64,000 nt of DNA from Spirillospora albida. GTDB lineage: Bacteria > Actinomycetota > Actinomycetes > Streptosporangiales > Streptosporangiaceae. Below, in pieces: positions 32,439 through 41,007 of this stretch. The position numbers and the translations under genes are program-made. Within the stretch, counting starts at the first letter, position 1. Each line of letters starts with the position of its first letter. The stretch lies in contig NZ_JOFJ01000007.1 of the NCBI RefSeq assembly GCF_000718255.1, positions 124,001 through 188,000 of the forward strand. Direction: 5' to 3'. The notes below the pieces were generated by a model. It had not been told where the DNA came from, made no database searches, and was given only the letters and a program-made list of their open reading frames with translations.

Positions 32439-34030
32439 CGCGGCCCCCGTCCCTCGAGGATCAGGGCGACGGCGGCGGCGAGCGTCGGGACGACCTCGCG
32501 AGCCCGCGCGATCTCGGCCGGGCGGGTCCGGCCGGTGGGCACGAGGATGCCGCGCGCCCCGGCGGCCGCCGCGGCCTCGACGTCGGCGCCGATGTCGCCG
32601 ACGACCGTGCAGGCGTCCGGCGGGGCGCCGAGCCGGCGGGCCGCGCGCTCGATCATGCCGGGTGCCGGCTTGCGGCACGCGCAGCGGTCCCCGGGGCCGT
32701 GCGGGCAGAACTCCCACGCGTCGAACGGCCCGAGCAGCTCATCGACGCGCGCGTTGACGGCGCGCACGTCCGCGATCGTGATCCGGCCCCCGGCGACGCC
32801 CGACTGGTTCGAGACGACCCCGATCCGGGCGCCGTGCGACCGCAGCCGGTCCAGGGCTTGCCGCGCGCCCCGCACCGGCTCCACGCGGGCGGGGTCGCCG
32901 TTGTACGGGACGTCCCGGATGAGGGTGTCGTCCCGGTCGAACAGCACGACGCGCGAGCCGGCCCAGGCGGCGGCCCGGCGGTGGCGCCACAGGCCCCGCA
33001 GCCGGTGCCAGACGGCCGCCGGCGGGATGACGGCACTGGTCACGGCCATCGTCACGATCTCGCCGGGGGTGCGCGGGCCCGGCCGCACCCGCGTCCACGC
33101 GAACCGGGCCGTCAGCGCGAGCCACACGGCCCCCGCCCCCGCCGCCGCCGCGGCCGCCGTCCCGCCGCCGGCGTGCGCGGCCGCCCTCCGGTTCCGGGTG
33201 AGCGCGATGGAGGGCGGCACCGTGGGTTCGGGCGCCCGCCGGCCGGCGAGCGCGGCCTGGGCCGCCGCCAGTGCGAGCAGCCCGGCGCCGGTCGCCAGGA
33301 GGTGATGGCGCAGCATGCCCCGGCCCTCGCCGGCGCGGGCGCGCCAGCCCCGGCCGTGCAGCCGCCACATCAGGACGTCGTCGGCGTTGCCCGCCTGCGC
33401 ACGGACCGACGCCCAGAACCCGGCGCCGCGGACGGGGTGCGCCACCTCCCGGCCGCCCCGGACCAGCCGGTGCCCCGCCGCGAGGACGCGCAGCGCGAGG
33501 TCGGCGTCCTCCCGGTAGGCGCGGCGGAACCGCTCGTCGAACCCTCCGGCCGCGGCGAGGACGTCCCGCCGGTACGCCATGTCCGCGGTGATCCAGCGGG
33601 CGGAGGCGAGCCCGGCGGTGCCGCGCTCCAGGTCGGTGGGGCGGCGGCCGTCCGGCGCGGGGACCGTGACGCGGCCCTGCGTGCCCGCCACGTCGGCGGG
33701 CAGGCCCGCGAGGTCCCCGGCGAGCTTCGCGGTCCACTCCGGGCCGGGGACGACGTCGTCGTCCAGGAACGCGACCCACTCGGTGGCGGCGGCCCGCCAC
33801 CCGGTGTTGCGGGCGGCGGCCGGTCCGCGCCCCCCGGAGCGGAGCACGCGGACGTCCACCGGACCGGCCGGGAACGGCGGCGGCGGCGCGTCCGGCCGGG
33901 GCCGGTCGTCCACCACGATGATCTCGTCCGGTGCGGGGCCGGGGCCGCGCGCGGCCGACGCCTGGACGGCCTCCAGCACCGCCCGCAGGCTCGCGCGGCC
34001 GATGGTCGGCACGACGACGGCGCAGCTCAC
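32435..34030 (-). CDS. fusion of family 2 glycosyltransferase and heptose-bisphosphate phosphatase (GmhB-like)
   Basis: A 531-residue two-domain protein. Residues about 1-220 are a GT-A family 2 transferase (CAVVVPTIGRASL, then AFLDDDVVPGPEW with the DxD motif, then GGFDERFRRAYREDADLALR). A middle region (about 240-350) has two or three hydrophobic segments. From about 361 a HAD-IIIA phosphatase follows: VVLFDRDDTLIRD (DxDxT), SNQSGVAGGRI, the zinc-type CPHGPGDRCACRKPAPGM and VVGDIGADVEAAAAAG, all hallmarks of GmhB. The phosphatase would remove the 7-phosphate of heptose-1,7-bisphosphate between the two HldE steps. The fusion supplies the otherwise missing gmhB. It starts at GTG 34030, coupled to the carbamoyltransferase gene. 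Confidence 0.9.
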   Translation of the reverse strand: MSCAVVVPTIGRASLRAVLEAVQASAARGPGPAPDEIIVVDDRPRPDAPPPPFPAGPVDVRVLRSGGRGPAAARNTGWRAAATEWVAFLDDDVVPGPEWTAKLAGDLAGLPADVAGTQGRVTVPAPDGRRPTDLERGTAGLASARWITADMAYRRDVLAAAGGFDERFRRAYREDADLALRVLAAGHRLVRGGREVAHPVRGAGFWASVRAQAGNADDVLMWRLHGRGWRARAGEGRGMLRHHLLATGAGLLALAAAQAALAGRRAPEPTVPPSIALTRNRRAAAHAGGGTAAAAAAGAGAVWLALTARFAWTRVRPGPRTPGEIVTMAVTSAVIPPAAVWHRLRGLWRHRRAAAWAGSRVVLFDRDDTLIRDVPYNGDPARVEPVRGARQALDRLRSHGARIGVVSNQSGVAGGRITIADVRAVNARVDELLGPFDAWEFCPHGPGDRCACRKPAPGMIERAARRLGAPPDACTVVGDIGADVEAAAAAGARGILVPTGRTRPAEIARAREVVPTLAAAVALILEGRGPR

Positions 34031-35664
34031 CGGCGCACCTCCGGGCGCCGGACGACGAACGGGCCGATGGCCAGCAGGTCGACGGGGGCGGAGCCGAAGC
34101 ACTCCAGCGCGTCGCGCGGGTCGTCCACCATCGGGCGGCCCGCCGTGTTCAGGCTGGTGTTGATGAGGACGGGCAGGCCCGTCCGGACGCGGAACTCCTC
34201 CAGCAGCCGCGCCACGAGCGGCTCGTCGTCCGCCGACACCGTCTGGACGCGGGCCGTGCCGTCCACGTGCACGACCGCGGGGATCCGCTCCCCCCAGCCG
34301 GGCCGGACGCGGTGCACGAACAGCATGTAGGGGCTCGGGATCGGCCCGTCGAACACCTCGGCGGCGTGCTCCAGCGCGACCATCGGCGCGATCGGGCGGA
34401 ACTGCTCGCGGCCCTTCACGTCGTTGAGCCGCTCCACGTTCGCGGCGTGCCCGGGATGCGCGAGCAGCGAGCGGTGCCCGAGCGCGCGCGGCCCGTACTC
34501 CGACCGGCCCTGGAACCACGCGACGACCCGGTCGTCGGCGAGCGCCTCCGCGACGGTCGCGGCGAGGTCGGCGGGCCGCTCGTAGCGGATCTTCGCGGTG
34601 TCGAGCCACCGGGCGATATCGTCGTCGCTCCACTCCCGGCCGAGCGCCGCGCCCGGCATCGCGGTGATCGCGTCCCCGGCGTCCCGCGCCACGTGCAGCG
34701 CGGCGCCGAGCGCGGTGCCGGAGTCCCCGGCGGCGGGCTGCACCCAGATGTCGTCGTAGGGCCCGGTCTCCGCCAGCCGCGAGTTCGCGACGCAGTTCAG
34801 CGCGACGCCGCCGGCCAGCGTCAGCCGCCGCGACCCCGTCCGCCCGTGCAGCCAGGACGCCAGGTCCAGCAGGACCTCCTCAAGCCGCAGCTGGACGCTC
34901 ACGGCCAGGTCGGCGTGGTCGCGGGTCCACTCACCGTCGGGGGCGCGGGCCTTGGCGAGCGCCCCCCAGTCGATCCGCTCGACCGCGAACCCGCCGTCGC
35001 CGGTGGCCCGCACCCGCTCGCGCAGCTCGTCCAGGAACCGGGGCTCGCCGTAGGACGCGAGCGCCATCACCTTGTACTCGTCGCTGGACCGCAGGAACCC
35101 CAGGTGCTCGGTCAGGTCCTCGTACATGAGGCCGAGCGAGTGGGGGAGCCGCTGCGCGTACAGCGTGGTCAGCGTGCCGTCCGCGTACGTCCCGGCGAGG
35201 TGCGAGTGCGACTCGCCCCGGCCGTCCAGGACGAGGACGTCGCCGTCGCCCGGCCCCGGCGCGGCCAGCCCGGCGGACGCGGCGTGCGCCACATGGTGCG
35301 GGACGTACCGGACGATCCCCGGGTCCAGCCCCGGCAGCGCGGCCGCCAGGAAGTTCGGCGCCCGCCGCGCGTACAGGGTCCGCAGCCGCTCCCACTGGGC
35401 GTCGTGCCCGTCGAGGCCCGGCTCGACGAGGGCCGGGTCGTAGGAGTAGGCGACGGCGTCGAGGTCGCCGGGCTCCAGCCCGGCCTCGCTCAGGCACCAT
35501 CGAGCCGCCTTCTCCGGCAGCTCCCAGGCGGAGAACGCCACGGGCCGCTTCCCGTGCTTGCGGCGGCTGAAGCGTTCCTCTTCGGCGGCGGCCACGACCC
35601 GTCCGTCCACCACCAGGGCGGCTGCGGGGTCGTGGAAGATCGCGTTGATTCCGAGCACGCGCAT
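34027..35664 (-). CDS. NodU/CmcH-family O-carbamoyltransferase
   Basis: A 545-residue carbamoyltransferase, first gene of the glycan operon. The N terminus MRVLGINAIFHDPAAALV has the family GxNxxxHD motif. VPHHVAHAASAGLA holds the metal/active-site histidines, LAGGVALNCVANSRL is the nucleotide-binding loop of the ASKHA-like fold, and the C-terminal YrdC-like domain contains GRSEYGPRALGHRSLLAHP and FRPIAPMV. The family moves the carbamoyl group of carbamoyl phosphate to a sugar hydroxyl (as in NodU, or novobiocin and cephamycin tailoring). Here it probably decorates the heptose or another sugar. GAGG lies 7 bases before ATG 35664; it overlaps the GT2-GmhB gene by 4 bp. Confidence 0.92.
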   Translation of the reverse strand: MRVLGINAIFHDPAAALVVDGRVVAAAEEERFSRRKHGKRPVAFSAWELPEKAARWCLSEAGLEPGDLDAVAYSYDPALVEPGLDGHDAQWERLRTLYARRAPNFLAAALPGLDPGIVRYVPHHVAHAASAGLAAPGPGDGDVLVLDGRGESHSHLAGTYADGTLTTLYAQRLPHSLGLMYEDLTEHLGFLRSSDEYKVMALASYGEPRFLDELRERVRATGDGGFAVERIDWGALAKARAPDGEWTRDHADLAVSVQLRLEEVLLDLASWLHGRTGSRRLTLAGGVALNCVANSRLAETGPYDDIWVQPAAGDSGTALGAALHVARDAGDAITAMPGAALGREWSDDDIARWLDTAKIRYERPADLAATVAEALADDRVVAWFQGRSEYGPRALGHRSLLAHPGHAANVERLNDVKGREQFRPIAPMVALEHAAEVFDGPIPSPYMLFVHRVRPGWGERIPAVVHVDGTARVQTVSADDEPLVARLLEEFRVRTGLPVLINTSLNTAGRPMVDDPRDALECFGSAPVDLLAIGPFVVRRPEVRR

Positions 35665-36077
35665 GGGCGGCCTCGATTCGGCACAGCGTCGGGATGAGAG
35701 CCGGTGCCGTCGTCGTAGGCACCGCGATCGGGGATCCGCCGGCACCGATCGCCGCGGTAAATCCCCTATAGGTGATTTGGCATTGCCGAGCCGGACGGCT
35801 CTAAACAACTGCGGTCCGCCGTGACCTGCGGGAACAGCGGGACGGACGGGCCGCGAGCGCATGGAGGGCCGCGAGTACGCGGACGGGACGGCGCCCGGCT
35901 AGGCGGGCCGCGCACGCCCGACGGGCCACCGACGTTTCACGGGCGCGCACCGGGTATCGCGGCGGGAACCCCTGGACGGCCGACACGAATGAGGTACCGA
36001 TGCGCGCCTAGTGATCAACTGCATGCTCAAGCGCTCGCCCGAGACGTCCATCCGTCCCGGCCCGCCCTCCTGGCCGC
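35665..36077. other. leader/intergenic region of the heptose-glycan operon
   Basis: A 413-bp gap without a credible gene. The half next to the carbamoyltransferase gene has a direct repeat (GGCACCG-N-GATCG type, near 35729 and 35751) and an AT-richer palindrome at 35759-35778. The only run of lower GC (35755-35815) is the likely promoter area. The part from 35820 to 36077 shows nothing recognisable beyond the end of the PEBP gene. Confidence 0.5.
35759..35778. promoter_or_regulatory. 20-bp near-perfect palindrome upstream of the glycan operon
   Basis: AAATCCCCTATAGGTGATTT is symmetric at 9 of 10 position pairs and centred on CCTATAGG, about 95 bp before the carbamoyltransferase start. Its low GC stands out locally. 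It may be an operator, with TATAGG doubling as a -10 element. Confidence 0.5.
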
Positions 36078-36527
36078 TCAGCGGCCGAACGTGCCCACGA
36101 GCGTGCCGGTCGCGACGACCTTGTCCTGGACGGCGGCCCTCAGGTCCTCCGCCGTGAAGCCGGGTCGGAGGCCGGACGGCTCCGACAGCCCGTAGAGCCG
36201 GAAGAAGTACCGGTGCGTCTCCCCGGGCGGCGGCATCGGGCCGCCGTACCCCGCCGACCCGTAGTCGTTGCGGCCGGGGACCGCCTCGGTGGGGAGCTCC
36301 CCGGCGTCCACGCCCGTCGTCGCCGGATCGATCCCGGCGAGCAGCCAGTGCGCGAACGTTCCGGACGGAGCGTCCGGATCCTCGCAGGCGAGGGCGATCT
36401 CCACCACGTCGTCCGGCGCCTCCGACCACTCCAGCGGCGGGGACACATCCCCGTGGTCGTGGGCGAAGTCCGACGGGATCATCGCGTGATCGTTGAACGC
36501 CTCACTGCGCAGCGTGATCTCTTCCAT
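36078..36527 (-). CDS. YbhB/YbcL family PEBP-like protein
   Basis: A 149-residue phosphatidylethanolamine-binding-protein fold (Raf-kinase-inhibitor-like in bacteria). LACEDPDAPSGTFAHWLLAG has the DPDxP motif and PPPGETHRYFFRLYGL the GxHR motif that line the anion-binding pocket. The bacterial function is poorly defined; the fold binds small anionic ligands. Normal length. It lies 27 bp downstream of the aldo/keto reductase gene on the same strand and may be co-transcribed. Confidence 0.9.
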   Translation of the reverse strand: MEEITLRSEAFNDHAMIPSDFAHDHGDVSPPLEWSEAPDDVVEIALACEDPDAPSGTFAHWLLAGIDPATTGVDAGELPTEAVPGRNDYGSAGYGGPMPPPGETHRYFFRLYGLSEPSGLRPGFTAEDLRAAVQDKVVATGTLVGTFGR

Positions 36528-36554
36528 GACGGCGTCGTGCCCGGTCAGAGGTGG

Positions 36555-37580
36555 TCAATGCGCGCTGGACGCCGCCCACAGGTCGATGCCGGCCTCCACC
36601 GCGTCCCGGTCGATCGCGGCGAGCTCGTCCGCCGTGAAATCGAGCCGGTCCAGCGCGGCGAGGTTCTCCTCCAGCTGCGCGACGCCGCTCGCGCCGATCA
36701 GCGCGGAGGTGACCCGCCCGTCCCGCAGCGCCCAGGCGAGGGCCATCTGCGCGAGCGACTGGCCGCGCCCCGCCGCGATCTCGTTCAGGGCCCGGACGTG
36801 CCGCAGGTTCTCCTCGGTGAGCAGATCGGTCGAGAGGGAGGTGCCCTTCGAGGCGCGCGACCCCACCGGGACGCCGTTCAGGTAGCGGCCGGTCAGCATC
36901 CCCTGCGCGAGCGGCGAGAACGCGATGCACCCGGCGCCGATCTCCTCCAGGGTGTCGAGGAGGTCGGCCTCGATCCAGCGGTTCAGCATCGAGTACGACG
37001 GCTGGTGGATCAGCAGCGGCGTCCCCATCTCGCGCAGGATCGCGGCCGCCTCCGCCGTCCGCTCCGCCGAGTACGAAGAGATCCCCGCGTACAGCGCCCG
37101 CCCGGACCGGACGGCCGTGTCGAGGGCCCCCATCGTCTCCTCCAGCGGGGTCTCGGGGTCGAAGCGGTGGCTGTAGAAGATGTCGACGTACTCGACGCCC
37201 ATCCGCTTCAGCGACTGGTCGAGGCTCGCCAGGAGGTACTTGCGCGACCCCCATTCGCCGTACGGGCCGGGCCACATGTCGTACCCCGCCTTGGTGGAGA
37301 TGAGGATCTCGTCCCGGTACGGCGCGAAGTCCTCCCTGAAGACGCGACCGAAGTTGGTCTCCGCGGACCCGTACGGCGGCCCGTAGTTGTTAGCCAGGTC
37401 GAAGTGCGTCACACCGAGGTCGAACGCGCGGCGCAGGATCGCCCGCTGTACGTCCAATGGCCGGTCGTCACCGAAGTTGTGCCACAGCCCGAGCGAGATC
37501 GCGGGCAGCTTCAGCCCGCTGCGCCCGCACCTCCGATACGGGGTCCGCTCGTACCGATCGTCTGCCGCGACATGGACCAT
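36555..37580 (-). CDS. aldo/keto reductase (YghZ/L-glyceraldehyde-3-phosphate reductase type)
   Basis: A 341-residue NADPH-dependent reductase of the AKR superfamily, close to the YghZ branch (L-glyceraldehyde-3-phosphate reductase). LGLWHNFG, FDLANNYGPPYGSAETNFG (catalytic Asp and Tyr region near residue 60), ISTKAGYDMWPGPYGEWGSRKYL (catalytic Lys) and IFYSHRFDP (His) are typical, as is the C-terminal ALIGASGVAQLEENL cofactor loop. It probably detoxifies aldehydes. I use the ATG at 37580, where family similarity begins (ERTPYRRCGRSGLKLP); the open frame continues upstream but without similarity. Confidence 0.9.
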   Translation of the reverse strand: MVHVAADDRYERTPYRRCGRSGLKLPAISLGLWHNFGDDRPLDVQRAILRRAFDLGVTHFDLANNYGPPYGSAETNFGRVFREDFAPYRDEILISTKAGYDMWPGPYGEWGSRKYLLASLDQSLKRMGVEYVDIFYSHRFDPETPLEETMGALDTAVRSGRALYAGISSYSAERTAEAAAILREMGTPLLIHQPSYSMLNRWIEADLLDTLEEIGAGCIAFSPLAQGMLTGRYLNGVPVGSRASKGTSLSTDLLTEENLRHVRALNEIAAGRGQSLAQMALAWALRDGRVTSALIGASGVAQLEENLAALDRLDFTADELAAIDRDAVEAGIDLWAASSAH

Positions 37581-37752
37581 GGTCGGCAGTATCCAGTGCC
37601 GTCGGTCGCGGCGGGGATGACGCTCCGTCATGAGCAGCCCATGATCTCCGGGGAAGATCCGACAAAGTTCCGGCGCCGAGCCTGGCATGTCCGGGAGGCG
37701 TGAAGGAGCGTGGAAGGTGGCAGATTCTTGCTGAGACTTCGACGAGGAGGTC

Positions 37753-39801
37753 ATGGTGTCTGTTCTGCGCAGCTTCGTATCGGGTTCGTGGCATGCTCCG
37801 AGCGACGAGGGGGCGCCGTTGCACGACGCCGTGACGGGGGAGGAGATCGCGCGGATCTCGTCCTCGGGCGTCGACATGGGCGCCGCCCTGGAATGGGGGC
37901 GGCGGACCGGCGGGCCCGTGCTGCGGGAGCTCACCTTCCATCAGCGCGCGTCCCTGCTCAAGGCTCTCGCGTCCCACCTGCGGGAGCACCGCGAAGAGCT
38001 CTACGCCCTCTCCGCCCGGACGGGCGCCACGCGGAACGACGCGCGGTTCGACGTGGACGGCGGCATCGGCGTCCTGTTCGCGTACGCGAGCAAGGGCAAG
38101 CGGGAGCTGCCGAACGACACCGTCCTCCTGGAGGGCGACGTCGAGCCCCTCGGCAAGGGCGGCACGTTCGTCGGGCGGCACCTGCTGGCGCCGTCGCACG
38201 GTGTCGCGGTGCAGATCAACGCGTTCAACTTCCCGGTGTGGGGGCCGCTGGAGAAGCTGGCGCCCGCCTTCCTCGCGGGCATGCCGAGCCTCGTCAAGCC
38301 GGCGAGCCCGACCGCGTACCTGACGGCGCGGCTGGTCGAGCTGATCGTGGAGTCGGGCCTCCTGCCGGAGGGGTCCGTGCAGCTGGTGTGCGGGGAGCCC
38401 CGCGACCTCCTCGACCACCTCACCGAGCAGGACATCGTCGGGTTCACCGGATCCGCGTCCACGGCGGCCCTGCTGCGGACGCATCCGGGAATCGTCCGGA
38501 ACTCGGTGCGGTTCAACGCGGAGGCCGACTCGCTCAACTGCTCGGTCCTCGGCCCGGACGCCGCGCCCGGAACGCCCGAGTTCGACCTGTACGTGGGCCA
38601 GCTCGTCACGGAGATGACGGTCAAGGCGGGGCAGAAGTGCACCGCGATCCGGCGGGCGCTCGTCCCGGAGGGGATGCTGGACGCCGTCGCCACCGCCGTC
38701 CGCGACCGGCTCGCCGGGATCGTCGTCGGCGATCCCGCCGATCCCGGGGTGCACATGGGCGCGCTCGCCGGCCTCGACCAGCGCGAGGAGGTGCGCCGGT
38801 CGCTGAAGGCGCTCCTGGACGCCGGGACCCTCGTCTTCGGCGATCCCGAGCGGGCGGACGTGCGGGGCGCCGACGCGGAGCGGGGCGCGTTCATGTCGCC
38901 GGTTCTCCTGCGCGCCGACGACCCCGGCCGCCCCGAGCCCCACGAGGTCGAGGCGTTCGGGCCGGTCAGCACCCTGATCCCGTTCCGGGACGCCGCGCAC
39001 GCGGTCGAGCTCGCGGCGCGCGGGCGCGGCAGCCTCGCCGGGTCCGTCGTCACCGCCGATCCCGCCTTCGCCCGGCGGATCGTGCTGGGCGCCGCGCCGT
39101 GGCACGGGCGGCTGCTCGTCCTGAACACCGAGGACGCGAAGGAGTCGACCGGGCACGGGTCGCCGCTGCCCGCGCTCGTCCACGGCGGTCCCGGACGGGC
39201 CGGGGGCGGCGAGGAGATGGGCGGCGTCCGGGGCGTGGTCCACCATCTGCGGCGCACCGCCGTCCAGGCCGGGCCGTCGATGATGACGGCGCTGACCGGC
39301 CGCTGGGTGCCGGGCACCGACCGGAACGTGACCGGGGAGCACCCGTTCCGCAAGCACCTGGAGGACCTGCGGGTCGGCGACACCGCCGTGGGCGGCCCCC
39401 GCCGCGTCACCCTGGACGACATCGAGCACTTCGCGGAGTTCACCGGCGACACCTTCTACGCCCACATGGACGAGGAGTCGGCGCGCGCCAACCCGTTCTT
39501 CGGCGGCCGCGTCGCGCACGGCTACCTGGTCGTGTCGTTCGCGGCGGGCCTGTTCGTCGACCCGGCCCCCGGGCCCGTCCTCGCGAACTACGGACTGGAG
39601 AACCTGCGGTTCCTGGCACCGGTGAAGCCGGGCGACGAGCTGACGGTCACGCTCACCGCGAAGGAGATCACGCCCAGGGAGGGCGCCGGTTACGGCGAGG
39701 TCCGCTGGGACACCGACGTCACGAACCAGGAGGGCGCGTCCGTCGCGAAGTACGACGTGCTGACCCTGGTCGCGAAGCGCCCCGGCTCCGGGGACGGCTG
39801 A
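37753..39801 (+). CDS. paaZ: bifunctional ring-opening oxepin-CoA hydrolase/aldehyde dehydrogenase PaaZ-like
   Basis: A 682-residue fusion. Residues about 1-510 are an aldehyde dehydrogenase (INAFNFPVWGPLEKLAPAF, GFTGSASTAALL, the catalytic-Cys context AGQKCTAIRRALVP). Residues about 540-680 are a MaoC-like (R)-hydratase domain (FAEFTGDTFYAHMDEESA, FFGGRVAHGYLVVS). This is the PaaZ architecture: oxepin-CoA is hydrolysed and the semialdehyde oxidised with NADP in phenylacetate breakdown. No other paa gene is in the window, so the enzyme may work with a distant paa operon or on another substrate. GAGGAGG (37744-37750) precedes ATG 37753; GTG 37756 is equally placed. Confidence 0.92.
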   Translation: MVSVLRSFVSGSWHAPSDEGAPLHDAVTGEEIARISSSGVDMGAALEWGRRTGGPVLRELTFHQRASLLKALASHLREHREELYALSARTGATRNDARFDVDGGIGVLFAYASKGKRELPNDTVLLEGDVEPLGKGGTFVGRHLLAPSHGVAVQINAFNFPVWGPLEKLAPAFLAGMPSLVKPASPTAYLTARLVELIVESGLLPEGSVQLVCGEPRDLLDHLTEQDIVGFTGSASTAALLRTHPGIVRNSVRFNAEADSLNCSVLGPDAAPGTPEFDLYVGQLVTEMTVKAGQKCTAIRRALVPEGMLDAVATAVRDRLAGIVVGDPADPGVHMGALAGLDQREEVRRSLKALLDAGTLVFGDPERADVRGADAERGAFMSPVLLRADDPGRPEPHEVEAFGPVSTLIPFRDAAHAVELAARGRGSLAGSVVTADPAFARRIVLGAAPWHGRLLVLNTEDAKESTGHGSPLPALVHGGPGRAGGGEEMGGVRGVVHHLRRTAVQAGPSMMTALTGRWVPGTDRNVTGEHPFRKHLEDLRVGDTAVGGPRRVTLDDIEHFAEFTGDTFYAHMDEESARANPFFGGRVAHGYLVVSFAAGLFVDPAPGPVLANYGLENLRFLAPVKPGDELTVTLTAKEITPREGAGYGEVRWDTDVTNQEGASVAKYDVLTLVAKRPGSGDG

Positions 39802-39805
39802 CGGG

Positions 39806-40810
39806 TCAGGCGGGGATCACGCACACGGGCGACGGGACGGCCAGACCCGGCCCGTCCTGGGCCGGAATCCCGTCGTCCCCGATCCGGAACGCCGTGACCG
39901 TGTGGCCGCGCTCGTTGGCGACGTACAGCCGGTCGCCGTCGACGTGCAGGTCGCGCGGCCACGCCCCGCCGGACGGGACGTCCGCGACCGGCTCCAGTGC
40001 CGCGCCGCCGTCCAGGATCCGGTGGGCCGTCACCACATCGGGGCCCCGCGCCGACGTGTACACGAACCCGTCCCCGACTTTGATCGCCGCGCACTGCGCC
40101 GGGCCGCCGGACGCCGTCGCGGCCGACTCCGCGACGACCTCCAGCGCCGCGTACCCGCCGGACGGGCGCAGCACCAGCAGCGTCGCGGCCAGCTCGGTGA
40201 CCACGTAGACGTGCCCGCTGGGGTGGACGGCCAGGTGCCGGGGCCCGCACCCGGCCGGGAGCCGCGTCTCCCCGGCGAGCGCGAGCGTCCCGCCGGAGAG
40301 CGTGAACGACCGGACGAGGTCGGCGCCGAGGTCCGTCGCCAGGACGTGCCCGTCGGGCGCCGCCGCCGTCATATGGGCGTGCGGCCCCTCCTGCCTGGTC
40401 GCGTCCGGCCCGCTCCCGCGCCCGGACGCCACCAGGGGCGTTCCGGCGAACGCGCCGTCGGCGCCGAGAGGGACGGCGTGGACCGTCCCGGACCCGTAGT
40501 CCGCCACGACCAGGTGACCGTGCTGCACGGAGAGGTGGCAGGGCAGCGACCCCACGGCGGCCGACCCGAGCGAGCGCAGGGATCCGCCCAGCACCGAGTA
40601 GGCCGTGACGGTCCCCGCCTCGGCCTCCTCGACCGCGTAGAGCACGTCCGCCGACGGGTGCGTCGCGAGGAACGACGGCGACGCGGCGTCCACCGCGAGC
40701 CGGGCGCGCTCCGGGAGCCCGCCGGGCGCCAGCGGGACCCGGTACACGCCGGACCCCGCCCCCATCTCCCCGGTGTAGGTCCCGACCCACAACGCCCGCG
40801 AACCCACCAC
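39806..40810 (-). CDS. lactonase family beta-propeller protein (6-phosphogluconolactonase-like)
   Basis: A 334-residue seven-bladed propeller of the YbhE/Pgl lactonase type. Repeated blade signatures are seen, such as LWVGTYTGEMGAGSGVYRV at the start, PSFLATHPSADVLYAVEE, GPHAHMTAAAPDGHVLATDLG, GPRHLAVHPSGHVYVVTELAATL and PRDLHVDGDRLYVANERGHTV. The conserved His/Arg in GPRHLAVHP are in the family position. It may hydrolyse 6-phosphogluconolactone or a related lactone. It starts at GTG 40810, is convergent with paaZ (4-bp gap) and diverges from pgi. Confidence 0.85.
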   Translation of the reverse strand: MVGSRALWVGTYTGEMGAGSGVYRVPLAPGGLPERARLAVDAASPSFLATHPSADVLYAVEEAEAGTVTAYSVLGGSLRSLGSAAVGSLPCHLSVQHGHLVVADYGSGTVHAVPLGADGAFAGTPLVASGRGSGPDATRQEGPHAHMTAAAPDGHVLATDLGADLVRSFTLSGGTLALAGETRLPAGCGPRHLAVHPSGHVYVVTELAATLLVLRPSGGYAALEVVAESAATASGGPAQCAAIKVGDGFVYTSARGPDVVTAHRILDGGAALEPVADVPSGGAWPRDLHVDGDRLYVANERGHTVTAFRIGDDGIPAQDGPGLAVPSPVCVIPA

Positions 40811-41007
40811 GACCCCCCACCAGCGAAGACACCGTCTCCGGGAGCCTAACGCCCCGGATGATCTCCGGGGGCCGCCGCGGCGGAAGGTGCAACGGCCGCC
40901 CGGCGGGGAAGGGTCCGCCCGTATGATCGCCGCTGGGGGAGGCGCGGCGTCCGGGGGACGGGGCCCGGACGGCGATCCGCTGCCCCGCCGAGGAGATGAG
41001 AGAGACG

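Noticed and set aside
35801..35986. Small minus-strand frame (61 codons) upstream of the carbamoyltransferase
   Set aside because: Arg/Ala/Pro-rich with no ribosome site or similarity. Likely chance.
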